From assembly GCA_910574455.1 (NCBI GenBank), contig CAJSYZ010000003.1:5083250-5147249 (forward strand): a DNA stretch of 64,000 nt. Reading direction: 5' to 3'. Shown here in pieces: positions 46,238-57,540 of the stretch (position 1 is the stretch's first letter; every line of letters starts with the position of its first letter). Source of the DNA: Trichaptum fuscoviolaceum (lineage: Eukaryota > Basidiomycota > Agaricomycetes > Hymenochaetales > Trichaptaceae). Under the pieces are notes generated by a model. That model was not told the DNA's origin and made no database searches. It worked only from the letters and a program-made list of their open reading frames with translations. Both the position numbers and the translations under genes were made by a program.

Positions 46238-47399
46238 GTCGTAGTTTGAGGGAGAGATACGTGGTGGATATTCCTACAGATGGAGCTCACGGCGGGCAAA
46301 ACTGCGTCCGAGATAGCAATATAGCATGAAACAAGTGGGGAAGGCGGCAGCGAATTTCGATCACTTCATCTCGAATCCGCTTCAGGTGGAACTGATTGGG
46401 CTATAGGAATTACTAAATGTCGTCAATCATTTGTGTTGAAACTATGGCTTGCTGGTCGACTATCCATCATCTGACTTTGCCTCTCGATCAAGGTGGCCTC
46501 TCTGTACCATCACCAATTATAAGCAAGTCCTTGTAATAGAGAATATCTGGACCCGGTACAAGAAATGGAAATGAGTTAATAATTGACTTGAAAGATTGTA
46601 GTGGCAAGCTGACTTACGATTACGGTGCAGTAATATCTAAGTTGAGATGATCGCAGGGAAGTTCATCTGATTTCCAGGAGAGATGTGCTTGCATCAAAAG
46701 ATCATTGCCATTTTTGTCGATATATTTATCGGAGTATACCAGTAGTGAGACTCGAACTGGGCTTCCCATAATTCGATCGATCTGATGCATAAGATTTACC
46801 TTGTCTCATTCATGAGCTCAACTTCTCTTACAGCAGTAGCCTCAATAGCAAGAAAAGAACTTACTTGAGCAAGATGAAGAGATGAATGGCTGTTGTTAAT
46901 AGTAACGGATGTGTTCTGCTCAGCAACGGGATCGGAGAAGAATAGGATAAAGGGTAGAGGTCGAACAGGTCATTCGTAAAGGCAAACATACTGGGCCACT
47001 GGGCATTCAGCGAGGTGGATAGGCATGAGAGATTTGCTTGATGGGAGTAAAGAAGAGAGAACGGCTCTCGGAGTTGGTAAACGGAACTTGAACATGAACA
47101 CCGCCACTTTACTACTAGTATGTACTAGCGGCGCCGGCACGGGTGACCCAACAACTCCAACTTCGCGTTCAAGTTGGTTCTCTTGCAGTCTCGCGATTCT
47201 CTACCATACCTTCAAGTGAGTTGATCTGAAGACTATAATGCCTAATAGTAATCATCTGTGTAGGAACTTCACGATGGGTTGAGCTCTACCCTGCCACTGG
47301 AAATTATGGCGACATCGACAACACCTCTCAGGCTGTGCGATACGCTCGTCTGATCCGCCTACCGAAGAAAGTGGAATGTGCAGTCCTTTGGCCTCTCTA
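46238..47399. other. Promoter side of the GtaA-like gene; no other gene supported
   Basis: About 1.1 kb upstream of the minus-strand GtaA-like gene. Frames are short and unrecognised. Kap123-derived sequence begins somewhere after about 47300. Confidence 0.4.
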
Positions 47400-49610
47400 G
47401 GTGACGCTCCAGATTGAAAAGCATATCATTGCCGAAGTTGAATGCGACGACCAAGTTGAAGAAGCACCTTCGCGCCATACGCTCGTCACCGACCCGGCGA
47501 GGCCTGCAGAGGTTCGGCGCGCTGCTCAAGATTTAGCAGGGTGTCATTAAAGGCTACCTTGCGTTGTTTATGGAACGAGGGCGCTTGTCCGGTCTGCTTG
47601 ACACTGCGCCACTCGAGGTCAAGGCCATCGTCATGGGCGCAAACGGGACAGCCACGTACGCTTCGCGAGGCAACTTCCTGCCGTACTTTGTAACGACTGA
47701 AGCACTTCCTCGTCTTGTCTGGTGAGGGTGAGGAGACGAAGCTGAGAGGCATTACTTTGGATGTGGTGGGCGCATTCACTGAGGCTGTAGGAATTGAGGT
47801 ATTCCGCAGGCACGATAACTCAGACGATCGATGGCATCAAGACGGGCAACGCACGCTTGCGGGAGTGCAGCTTCCTCTTCTTCAGCGTAGCCAGGGTTTC
47901 TGGAAAAGAGTCTGCTCCCCATAGATAGATGGTGTTGTCATTGCTGGAGAGGATCATGCGATGAACTCTTGGTCTCCGGTGAGTCCTCACCCACCCTTGC
48001 TTAATCTCCTGCAGCAGCTGAGGAAATCACCTAGTTCTTCTCCACCGGCGACTCCTCAATCTCAATATCAAGGTCAACAACACGAACGCGACGATCAAGG
48101 TCTACAAGGACAGAATGTCAATCAGTGACAACAAGCTCTTCCCCATCTCAGTCATTTGCGAAGAGAAGAAACCGCCGTAGACACCATTGGATCCGTCTTC
48201 TCCGCGTTTGGCCGGCAGTTCCTGCCGTACGTCGAGCCATCCGCGATCGAGCTCATTTCCCTCTCCAGGGCACCCGGGAGTGCGCGATGGAACACATCCT
48301 CGAGATCAAGACCTTCGATAATCTCAAGGAACCGCAGGACTGGAGGCCCGGCCTTGCCATTGCAGTGCCGTCACATCAAAAGGTCAAGAATCTCATTGCA
48401 CGCGCGCTAGTGCCTTTGCTTGACGCGTATTAGACTGAGGATGTTAAGTAAGTGGTGCTTTCCGGCGCATTTTACATGATGAGCTCCTTTAACTCAGCTC
48501 ACTTCGATGCTCATGAGACTACACATGGATTCTGTTCTGACCTTGATTATATTACTATGATTCTATACTGAAACTGACTTCCTCCCCAGGTCTGTCATCT
48601 CTGCGCTCTGTGCTGGCCTGGCTGATCCTCTTCAATCGTCGGTCCTGCATCCCTTGAAGGCCGTAAGTGCATCACACTGTATTCCTTGACTTTCACTAAT
48701 AACTGTTATAGAATTCAGAGATCTGCAACATCGCCATCCAGATCCGTACCGGGACGAGGATAACGAGCTGCTGAGGACCAGACAGAGTATGACTCTGTGC
48801 TGATCTCTTCCGCTCTTGTTCACTGCCATGCTTGGCGCCGACTTTGCGCAAGCCTTCCAGACCTTCTTCCCATGCACTCTAAATTCTGTGTACGTCAGGC
48901 TATGGTTATCTGGGTTGCACGTGCTGATAACTTGCTTGTCTGTAGGGGAAGAAACTCTCGCTCAGCAGCCGTTTCGTCGATTCTTGATGCACTCGCAGAG
49001 TTAATCAGAGGGACGATGGAAGCAATTTCGCCTACGACACAGCCTCTACTCAAGCTCTTCTCCCAGGCCCTTTCTGACGACGTTCTGAAAGTCCACAGTA
49101 AGACAGCCTTTGCTGTCGGCATCGTCGTCGACCACAGCACCGTCGACCTCTTGCCCCAATACCTAGCTCGCAGCTATCCGTCTGCTCGTCGAGGTCCCGT
49201 CTGACGCACCCACTTCACTGACACCGCGAACTTGAAGCTGAACACTCGCGAAAACACCGCGGGTGTCGTCTTGCACATGATCCTCAAGGAGGGCGTGGCA
49301 ATCCCACTGGTCCAGGTCTTGCCCGTGCTCGTCGGCATCCTGCTGCCGAAGAATGACTTCCCCAAGAACAGTCCTGTGTTGCGCGCGCTGTTCCACCTCC
49401 TCCGTAGCGCGTCGGGCGTCCTCGCTCCGTATCTCGTCTAGTTCCTCCTGGTCTTCTCGCACATTCTTGATTCGTTTGGTCCTGACTAGCTTGGTGACAA
49501 GGTTAGGGGAGAGCTGATTCAGCTCGTGCGGGCGCTGCATGCGGAGAACCTTGCAAAGATCCACGCAGCTGGTCTTACAACAATTAATAGATAAGTGCCT
49601 TATATTAATT
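47400..49610 (+). pseudogene. Importin-4 / Kap123 fragment B
   Basis: On the plus strand the order of a Kap123 C-terminal half is preserved but broken by frameshifts and stops: GVIKGYLALFMERGRLSGLL (about 47545), ASRGNFLPYF, LSGEGEETKLRGITLDVVGA (about 47715), VDTIGSVFSAFGRQFLPYVE (about 48180), LKEPQDWRPGLAIAVPSHQK, VPLLDAY then TAG, GADFAQAFQTFFP (about 48835), ISPTTQPLLKLFSQALSDD (about 49025), NTAGVVLHMILKEGVAIPL (about 49255) and NDFPKNSPVLRALFHLLRSA. Former introns are still recognisable (for example 48450-48590), so the copy is not a retropseudogene. Its 3' end runs directly into duplicated ARB1 leader sequence on the opposite strand. Confidence 0.85.
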
Positions 49611-49719
49611 TCCATTTGTTTGTAGGTGATAAAAATAACAATAATATTTGCTACGCAACTTAATGACGCAATGACTTGTTCATGGTGTCGCTATGAACTC
49701 AACCACTTCTACAACGCCT

Positions 49720-49965
49720 CGGCAGACGATGCCTTACCTTTGCATTCACCGACACCCTCATGGCTGATCTGCTTGTTAGTAAAGTGTTTGCGGAGCTGCC
49801 TCTAATGACCGAGCCTAAGGGCGTCGTGGTCGACGTGTTGAGAGAAGGAAGTAAAATGAAGCAGAAAGAGTGGAAAGAGTGGAATGGACTAGCAAGATGG
49901 ATGGAGGTTGAATCAACTTGAATGCAGTGCGTCGGCGGAAAACCCTTCATCAGGGAAACTACTTT
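49720..49965 (-). pseudogene. Duplicated 5' end of ARB1 with internal deletion
   Basis: On the minus strand this matches the ARB1 leader at 27030-27320: ACGCACTGCATTCAA, then the CACTCTTTCC repeat block, then CTTCATTTTACTTCC, followed by codons for TTTPLGSV and LLTSRSA. About 115 bp, including the start codon and the Lys-rich N-terminus, are missing relative to ARB1. Substitutions are frequent. It is a non-functional fragment joined tail-to-tail with Kap123 fragment B. Confidence 0.75.
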
Positions 49966-50369
49966 CTGCTTATGGCAACTGACGCGTCCTGATTTGGCTG
50001 GCACCTTTCTGAAGGGTCGCGACTTTGTCTGAAAATACACTGATTGCCTTAACTCACTGAAATAACGAGTGTTTCAGAATGCAAGACGACTCTCAGTACA
50101 TCAGAATGCAAGTCAGGATTTCAGTGCTCAAGCTTACGGCGGCTGGCTTGTCCTGGCGCGTCCTGAAGCTTCCTTAAATGGGTCGAAGTATTGCCATGCC
50201 TGCCTGAAGCGTTGCCTGGCTGCCTGGTGGCCTTAGAACACGGTGTTTCAGGACAAAATCAGTGCATAAGGAGGTAAATTGTACATTAGGCTGCTTGCTA
50301 TCGACCGTGGTCAAAGGCATCACATTGTTTACTTATCACAAGTACCGCAAATCGGTGGACTCTTTCAGG
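49966..50369. other. Spacer between ARB1-like and EDE1-like fragments
   Basis: GTTTCAG-type words (for example GTGTTTCAGGACAAAATCAG near 50240) and CCTGGCTGCCTGG-like short repeats are visible at 50070-50250. No coding content recognised. Confidence 0.35.
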
Positions 50370-51784
50370 AAGTACTAATGACAATGAGGTCGGCGAGGCG
50401 GCTCCGTTCGTTGAGCTAGCAGGAGGCTCCTTCGCCAGTTCCTCCTCAGCTGCCTCCCTTTCCTTTGCCGCTTCTTCCGCTTCGCGCTGAGCGACCTCTA
50501 GTTCTTTTAGGGCTTTGGCCCGTTCAGCCTCTCTCGTAGCGAGCCGCTTCTTTGCAATCGCCAGTAATCCCTTCTGGTGTTTCGTCTCTTTTTTCGCCTT
50601 CTCGATAGCAGCTTTCGCTTGTTGAATTTTATCTCCTGTCTCTTTCATTTTCCTCTGCAGTTCTCTGACGTCTTCTTTATCTCTCATAATACTGCTCTCA
50701 ACCTCGGCTTTCTCAACCCTGATACCGCTAAGATTGCTTTCGGCGTGAATGAGCTCCTCCCTTGCCTTTTGCATTTCTGCAGTTTGCTTAGCATATCTTT
50801 CCCCGGAGGGCATCCAAGAGACGAGTCTCTGTCTCAAAAGCAGCCTTCGCCGATGACAGCTGCGTCTGAAGGGCTGAAAGTTGACTTGCTTGAGCTGCAA
50901 GGGTCTGTTCCATATTCTGACGTTCTGCCTTCGTATGGTCAAGGGATTTGTCGGTTGAGTTCAATTGATTCTGGAGATTGCCAATCTCAACAGAGTTGTC
51001 GGGAACTGCGGCTGCAGCGGAGTCCTCTTCATCGCTGAACAGGTCACGTTGGCTACAAAGTTATTGATATGGGAAAATTAAACGATACTGACGATTTGTG
51101 ATAATAGTTACTTACCCGACGAAGCAAAAGCTGAAGCGCCAAACGGATCTGCAGCTGGTGCCGAAGGCGGCGATCTCGTACTGAAGGCACCTGTGTTTTG
51201 TTGCGGAATAAACCCAGTACCTTGGTGTTGCATGACACTGGACAGGTGTCGATTGATTGGCAGGCTGGGAAGCAAACTGAGGTATAGTATGCTGAGGCGT
51301 TGTGGCGGAAGCTCGAGGAGAATCATCCCAAAGCAGGTCTCTAATTGGTTCCGGTACAGGAGCCAGTGCGGACGATGCAGGATGTGCAAACGCAGATGCA
51401 CCCTGTAAGGTTGCGCGCATGGAAGGCGGTACCAGACTCGGAGGAAGAGACGCAGGAATTTCCTTCCCAGCAAGTTTGCCTTGAATTAGGTGCATTGCGA
51501 TTGCAAAACCTTCTCGGGTGAGGTGTCCATCATTGTTAAAATCGGCTAAGCCCTGCGGTAATATCAGCTATGAATGAGTATCCATCTACCAAACAGTATA
51601 CTCACCAAACTTGCGCAAGCACATCGCCATATACTTTTGATTGCAGCATGAAAGGCACAGCAACTTCGCCCTCAATGAATCCTCTTTTCGGGATGTCGAG
51701 GGTGTCAAATAACTTATCGAATCGAGCTTTTTCTTCTTGTGTCTCATCCCAAGGTGCTTGTGCTGGGCTTGCATTGTTGCCAAA
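50370..51784 (-). pseudogene. EDE1-like (EH-domain endocytic scaffold) fragment, downstream half
   Basis: The minus strand from 51784 reads NNASPAQAPWDETQEEKARF, then an EH domain ([54 protein letters not shown]), a Pro/Ser/Gln linker, and after an intron a long coiled coil (EIGNLQNQLN..., LQRKMKETGDKIQQAKAAIE, LEVAQREAEEAAKEREAAEE). This is the layout of Ede1/Eps15, early-arriving proteins in clathrin endocytosis. A one-base frameshift lies near 50806, between LLDALRG and RYAKQTAEM, and homology stops near 50370 without the UBA domain. The upstream half continues at 56814 beyond a 5-kb insertion. Confidence 0.8.
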
Positions 51785-51803
51785 CGCGGATCAGGAACCT
51801 CAG

Positions 51804-52055
51804 CTGTTTGGATTAATCCGGGGCCGTCAGCGACGCCACCTTGGATTAATCCATTTGTGGATTAATCCGATAACAATTAGTATTATATTTGAATCTATTT
51901 TACATTTCTTCTATCTACTATATGGATTAATCCCTTACCTCAGATTAATCCCTTACCTTGGATTAATCCACACCGGGGATTAATCCCTTACCTTGGATTA
52001 ATCCACATCGGGGACTAATCCCTTACCTAATTTTAATCCACACTAAGATTAATAC
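51804..52055 (+). repeat. Subterminal GGATTAATCC/CCTTACCT array
   Basis: The ten-base palindrome GGATTAATCC or a one-base variant occurs about ten times in 250 bp, alternating with CCTTACCT and CACACCGGGG-type spacers in the second half. Fewer copies lie at the right end (56733-56790). The array probably represents binding sites used in mobilisation. Confidence 0.75.
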
Positions 52056-52074
52056 ATACATTACTGATGAAATC

Positions 52075-52705
52075 ATAGCAAAATGTACCTTGACTGCACC
52101 ATATGGTCGGAGTACATGCCATGCCCGAGGATGAGCAGAGACTGCAAGATGGCGAGCATCGTGTTTGCAAGCACGTGCAGTGTCTTGTCGGACTTGAGCA
52201 CGGTCTTGCAAAATGCGGCCTTCGAGAGCTGATGGCTATCCTGAGAGGGACGGTGTATTGCGAAGTGTATGCCTGCAAGAAACATCAACAACATTAGACA
52301 TGAAGCAGGCAAAGAAGCGTAATTGTACATAAATGACATACCTTGGTTGAGATAACACCAATTTCCGGGCCCACATTGATGTGCACACTGCCAAGCGTCT
52401 CACGCGAAGCTGCAACGCGCCGCGCTTGAGGCAGCAGCGAAGCAGATAGATCTCTCCGCTCCGGGCAAGGAACACACAGATGTCGTCCCGGAAAATTGGG
52501 AATGGTCCATGAAGTCGGACGCAAGCTTGAAACTGATAGGGATCTCCATGAGCTCCTCGAATATCGCGCGCGTCGCGAAGCGGGAGTGGAGAGACATACC
52601 ACAAGTAACGGACATGATTCGTCTACCGCGCCAGACGATCGCAAGATACCTACCAACATCAAAGTTGACGCGCCCACGCATGGTGTTCACGACGGACTTG
52701 AGAGA
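52075..52705 (-). pseudogene. GFA1 (glutamine:fructose-6-phosphate amidotransferase) fragment
   Basis: The minus strand gives SVVNTMRGRVNFDVGR, RRIMSVTCGMSLHSRFATR, AIFEELMEIPISFKLASDFM, then after a frameshift SRETLGSVHINVGPEIGV, and further on VLKSDKTLHVLANTMLA followed by SLLILGHGMYSD. These follow, in order, the first sugar-isomerase (SIS) domain of fungal GFA1. The glutaminase domain and the second SIS domain are absent. Key positions are altered (CGTS to CGMS at the sugar-phosphate site). It cannot encode an active enzyme. Confidence 0.8.
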
Positions 52706-52759
52706 TGTTGTCGTCGTTGTCGTTGTCGTTGTCGATGTTGTCATCGAAGACACCGACAT

Positions 52760-53519
52760 GGTGGTCGGAAGGAAAGAGGGAGAGGCGGTACATTAAGGAA
52801 AACGCATTCCTTTGTTGGCGTCAAGTCCGTGAGAATAAATGGATTAATCTCACCAAACCAAATCACATGTTTTCAGGGTCTTGTTATGTCACGCGTTTAC
52901 TAGTAGTACATAGTACTAGATCATGTCACATTGGGACGTCACCAAACTAATTAAATCCGAACAGTGTCAAGACTTCGCCCCGCTCTCTTCGAAAGAGGTT
53001 CGCGCTTCGATAGATTTGCCCACCTCAGACACGAAGCACATTTGAGCAGCGCCATATGGGCTACCTTCAAACCGACCGACGCTGATAGGACATTCTTTCG
53101 TTCAGCAAGAAAGATCGATAAGGTACACCTAGCATACATCCGTCTCGAGACCGGGTGCGCTATGTCAATCAATGGGATAGTAAGTATTCTTGCGCAAATC
53201 AACACCATTGGAGATCTTTATTCATCCGATGAGAAGGCTTCCGAAGGACAACCCCATATGTCAGTGTTATTACCAGCTACCGGGCCAAGTCCTAGTACTT
53301 GATAAGGCTTGGGATGCTAATAGCGATCGGGTAACCTGACATGGTATGTATGTGCCATCCTTTTCTCTTGCTCAGGTTTCTCCTTGCTCACATCGCATTA
53401 CTTCCAAGGAGCTTCACAACGATAAGCTTGTCAGCTATAACAGCTCTCCAACCACTCCTACTTTCGTTAATACTTCACCCATCGCTTTGCAAAGATTCAG
53501 GCTTTACTCCTCAAACAAA
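52760..53519. other. Interior of the 5-kb element without assigned gene
   Basis: A plus-strand frame of 112 codons (52964-53302) is open but unrecognised. It may be an upstream exon of the PB1-type fragment or chance. Confidence 0.3.
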
Positions 53520-54105
53520 CTCAGAAAGCTCAGATACTACCGGGACTAGTCCGGGACGAGAACAATCTCGCCGTGGGCTTGTCAACCCGGATAACTTCCC
53601 TAAACCTTTCCAAAATCGCCCTGCTGGTCAATTCCATCTCCCATGGTCGCCATCCGCGTCGCAGACCTCTCATCCTACCTCTCCGAGCAATCACAACTCC
53701 ATGATCTCTATGGATGCCTCCATCGCGCCGTCAATGATGAGCTCCATTCTTGACGAAGCGCATGCCATCTCAATCAAGGCCGCGTTTGGGGATCATATCG
53801 TCGTCTTCCGGCGCGCTGATCGGGGCATCACTCTCGAGGAAGTGCGCACTAAAATCTATCATAAGCTGGTCAATCAGCAGAACCTTAAGCTTTCCGAGAA
53901 CTTCATTCTCATGTATAAAACCAACGCCACTCCTTCAACGTCAAGACCCGGCACGGGCGCTGGGCGAGCGCGGTCGAGCTCGATGTCATCAGTTGGTACG
54001 TCTTCTGAGGCACTCGCTTTGTGTCTTGTGTATTCACAAAACGATTGGCAGAATGTTGTCAATGCCTCTGGGGCAAAGATTACTCTCCACATTATCAACG
54101 CTTAA
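53520..54105 (+). pseudogene. C-terminal PB1/ubiquitin-fold-type fragment
   Basis: The plus-strand frame carries a Ser/Pro-rich linker (FPKPFQNRPAGQFHLPWSP), then AISIKAAFGDHIVVFRRADR, GITLEEVRTKIYHKLVNQQN, a Ser-rich insert and LCLVYSQNDWQNVVNASGAK, ending TLHIINA at TAA 54103-54105. Basic strand 1, the regulated helix and the late acidic/DW strand followed by KITLHI suggest a C-terminal PB1-type domain, as in polarity or NADPH-oxidase regulators; the subfamily is not clear. The frame is intact here, but no start or upstream exons can be identified and it lies among decayed fragments, so it is called a captured 3' exon. Confidence 0.45.
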
Positions 54106-54498
54106 TTGTACATAACATTATTGTTCCTTCATTGATTTCTCTTGCGGATATCCATATCTTCGGAACATATATATCTTCGAACTTCATTATTCTTCATCTT
54201 TTCCCTTTGCCGTCCTCTTATACCTTCCTGTATCGCATGGAGCAACATCTATTCTGATTTTCTCTCGGATTCTACAGTATGTTTGTACTACCTGTAACTC
54301 TTCGCCGCCATCCTCTGTCCTTCACTGTTTCTTATACCGCTCTTACATTACACACTCTCACCATGCTGTTGTTTTACGTCCTGTGAGGCTTTCTATGTAG
54401 CTGGGAATAGATGGATTTCCATGTCTTCGATCTAAACCGGTTATTAGAAACCTTCGCAATTAAATTATTAGAATATACAATAGGCGGAACTGCATCAA

Positions 54499-56470
54499 TC
54501 AGTAAGGAAAATGAGAGGACCTCAGGCTCCCACTGCAAGTTTCAACCTGCATAACGAGCGGCCTCGGAGCTCTGGGCGCCGGCGGTGCACCTTGTGGCAA
54601 AGGTGCCCTCGTCCAGTCTGGAAGGTGAAATATTCGCAGCGGAGGTTGTCCAGTCTGCTGCTCATTATCGCCATCAGCTGCTTCATCAGCAACCTCTGCT
54701 TCATCCCACTTTTCCCGAGTGATCTTGATTCCACCAATTTTCATTGCCCTGGATAGGAGAAAGTTTTCGTCAGCACAGCGTGTAGATTAAGAACTTCACG
54801 AAGTAGGACTAGAGCATCTTACCCTGCCAAAGAGCCTCCAACCCAAGGTAAAGCTACCGGAGTAAACGCGGGTGCCTTCCCCCCGGCGCTGTTGCCATAG
54901 GTGGTGAAGGGTTGTTGAGTATTGCTATATAGAAGGTGCAAGAGGCCGTAGCGGAGTATACGGGTCATATGTGAGAGGTGCTGGTCGGTCCCGCCGAAGA
55001 GATTGACGATGTGAAATAGTAGGTCGAGTTAATAAGCGGACGAGTTCAGTATGAAGCCGAGGTATGAATCCAGGTAACATCGGCGTGCCTCCAACGACTA
55101 AGATATGGACTTGCGGAGATCTATCGGTACCTAGGTAATAGCGAAGCAGAGAAGCAGACGAATGTGGGGTAAACAAGCAAAGGATCCGAGTATTAAGAGA
55201 TTTGACGTGACACCCATACAGATTGAGTTAATGGCAAGTTAGCCTTTCAGTTTATATCTCGGGCGTACCTTGAGTAGGGCATCTAAGAGCACATCAGCAA
55301 CACAGCTTTCGTCAACATCTCCTCCCTCAAATAGGTCTTCCGCCGCCCTTTCCCTGACCCAACCCGGAATAACGAGGGTGCCTTTGCTCGTTCCTGATCC
55401 AACTTGCATGGTGGGGGAATCAACACGAATATGCAATTCTGTTGCGGTAGAATGTCGGCTGTATATCGTCGCCATGGCTTGGAGTTGATGCTCTCCCGTA
55501 CTTCGGTCTATACCCGAGAAATTTGAGCTGAGCGCGTGCGTTAGAGAGGAGAACCCCGATGGAGATGTAACAGACGAAAGACGATTTGACGGTGGAGAAA
55601 CGGGGAGATAAACGGAACCACGATTCATATCCTGGTCCTGGTCTGCTAGGCTTCAATCACCAGGTGGGACATCTGTTTCTGTTGCGCCATCATCAACATA
55701 AACCATAGATGAATTTAGGTCAGCGTCGAAAGCCTCTCCAACAAAGCAACACCGAGCCTTTATGTCTTCCATAACAGCATCTGTGAGTATGTCTTCAGGT
55801 ACACGCATCGAGCGACTTGCAGCAGGGATGTTGGCTGCACCTCCTAGTGTACCAAGGGGCGGTAGATATGTGGCAAACATAAGAAGCAAAGCACGTAGAT
55901 GTGAAGTCAGGCGTAAACCTGCTAATGGAGTTGATCGAATTAACGGGAAGAGTGGTCGTGAGGAGAATATCTAAAGACTTTATGAATAGAATCGTGTTGG
56001 TAGTATGATGTTCCTTAGACTTACTGGTAAGACCGTCGGTTTGAGGTGTCCGCAATCAAGAACGAGTCCAGTGATTCTGCCCACACCAAGATGCGACAGC
56101 AGATGACTGCTGGCGAGAGAGAGTGATGGAATCTACATAACATTTCTTAGTTATTTTCAAAGCATAAATGGCAGATAGTCAAACATGACACTCGCCATCA
56201 TATCCTTAACATGCAGCGGCAGAAGAGGATCCCGTTCTGAGTGGACATGTGTCCATGACAATGACCAGAGTGAGGTGCTTGGCTCTTTCTCGACATAAAG
56301 CACATCTCGGGGTCGGCCCTCTCCACTGAAGCCAACCTTCCAGATGTTCGAGCCTGAATCGATGATAATTCTGTCCTCAGTCCCGTACAGAGAATGCCGC
56401 CTGGTCGTAACATAATAGGAGAGCTCTGCGCAGCTATGCCAGCACTAGCTGGCGTTGAAGGGTGCATCGC
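54499..56470 (-). pseudogene. ARP10-like (dynactin actin-related protein) decayed copy
   Basis: The minus strand carries, in order: PSTPASAGIAAQSSPIM; after a frameshift LYGTEDRIIIDSGSNIWKVG then FSGEGRPRDVLYVEKEPS; LGVGRITGLVLDCGHLKPTV; LLMFATYLPPLGTLGGAANI; GTLVIPGWVRERAAEDLFEG then GDVDESCVADVLLDALLK; ILVVGGTPMLPGFIPRLHTE; and AMKIGGIKITREKWDEAE near the end at 54700. This is the layout of Arp10/Arp11, the pointed-end cap of the dynactin Arp1 filament. Frameshifts occur near 56395 and near 55110 (between VPIDLR and HILVVGG), and an in-frame TGA near 55650. Former introns remain, so it derives from genomic DNA. Confidence 0.8.
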
Positions 56471-56813
56471 TACTCTTGATTACGGTGTTTCGGGCTTGAT
56501 AGTCATTTTGTTGTCTTTGTCCGCAGTTTATAGAGAGAATCTGTAAGATTTGTGGTAGTTTACCATCCAAGTTACCAGTGGAGTGCCAGTGGCCACTGGA
56601 GCTTCAAGTTCAAGTTCAAGTTCAAGTTGAGCGTGTGAGAAACGCGTCGCGACGGGTCATCCGACTCATTATTAGACCACCATCCCCCCATCCCCAGCCC
56701 TCGAGCCGATACTCTTCCAGCTCTCCATATGTTAATCCGTTGCGTGGATTAATCCGGGGTGGCATCGCTGACTGCCCCGGATTAATCCAAACAGCTGAGG
56801 TGATCGCGCGGAT

Positions 56814-57112
56814 GCACCGAGAGCAGCAAGAGGGTTTGGTGTGAACTGCGAAGGGAAAATAGCACTCTGTCTGTAGTTTTGGCCCGTCATCTGGGGCTGA
56901 AATCTTGGGCGCGAACCTCCCGTATTCTGAGAAGTCAGAGGGGTAGCCGTAATTCCGCTTGCACCACTGATGTGGCCGGACATAGAGGCTTGAATGAGGT
57001 ACATGGCAATCGTGAAGTCGGTTTGGTCAAGCGATCCTCTGTCCTGAGTATCTGCAAGTGTCCTGAAACAACGTCAATTGAAGTGGAAATATCACGCCCA
57101 GCCAGGATACAT
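56814..57112 (-). pseudogene. EDE1-like fragment, upstream part
   Basis: The minus strand from about 57070 reads TQDRGSLDQTDFTIAMYLIQ, then ASMSGHISGASGITATPLTS, and on to FTPNPLAALGASA. This is the end of the second EH domain and the linker of Ede1. It begins at an exon edge (TTTCAG just upstream). The first EH domain and the protein start are missing; homology ends close to 57112, where GGTACTAA repeats begin. Confidence 0.8.
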
Positions 57113-57124
57113 CAATAACCCCAG

Positions 57125-57540
57125 GTACTTTATTTAGTACCGATGACAGGTTTTCTGTCCGATTGGTACTAATTCAATCGGTACTAAATCCCATCGGTAC
57201 TAAATATATCGGTACTAAATCCCATTGGTACTAAATATATAGGTACTAAATACCATTGGTACGAAATATACTGGTACTAAATGTCATAGGTACTAAGTAT
57301 ATTGGTACTAATCCGTGCTGTGAGAGGGATTGGTACTAATTCGGCCGTTAAGAGAGATTGGTACTAATCTGGCATGTCAAGTGGGATTGGTACTAATTCA
57401 ATCGATAAGAGGGATTGGTACTAATCGGGTTGTTAAAAGAAATTGGTACTAATGTGACTGTTAAGTGAGACTGGTACTAATGCGGCCGGTAAGTGAGATT
57501 GGTATTAATTCAGCCGTGAAGTGAGATTGGTACTAATTTG
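57125..57540 (+). repeat. GGTACTAAT minisatellite
   Basis: GGTACTAA(A/T) or a one-base variant recurs more than 15 times. From 57304 to 57540 the period is a regular 28-29 bp, with units like GATTGGTACTAATTCGGCCG; before that it is about 18 bp. It starts with an inverted pair (GGTACTTTATTTAGTACC). It borders the EDE1 fragment directly. Confidence 0.85.

Larger units (their letters stand above)
51785..56813. mobile_element. 5-kb TIR element inserted in EDE1-like sequence, carrying GFA1, PB1 and ARP10 sequences
   Basis: CCTCAGCTGTTTGGATTAAT at 51798 is repeated in inverse orientation ending at 56800, and the match extends about 45 bp inward through GTCAGCGA(C/T)GCCACC and a second GGATTAATCC. 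Outside the element the heptamer CGCGGAT occurs once on each side (51785-51791 and 56807-56813). Deleting one copy and the insert restores the EDE1 reading frame (GASA to FGNNASP). That identifies both the target duplication and the empty site. The element proper is 51792-56806. A 7-bp (8 with one mismatch) duplication suggests a hAT-like origin, unproven. No transposase is present. Cargo: a GFA1 fragment (minus), a PB1-type fragment (plus) and a nearly complete decayed ARP10 (minus). Confidence 0.8.

Noticed and set aside
46720..46800. Possible tRNA on the minus strand (AGTTCGAGTCT T-loop-like word)
   Set aside because: The flanking T-stem bases do not pair and no acceptor stem or D-arm could be built.
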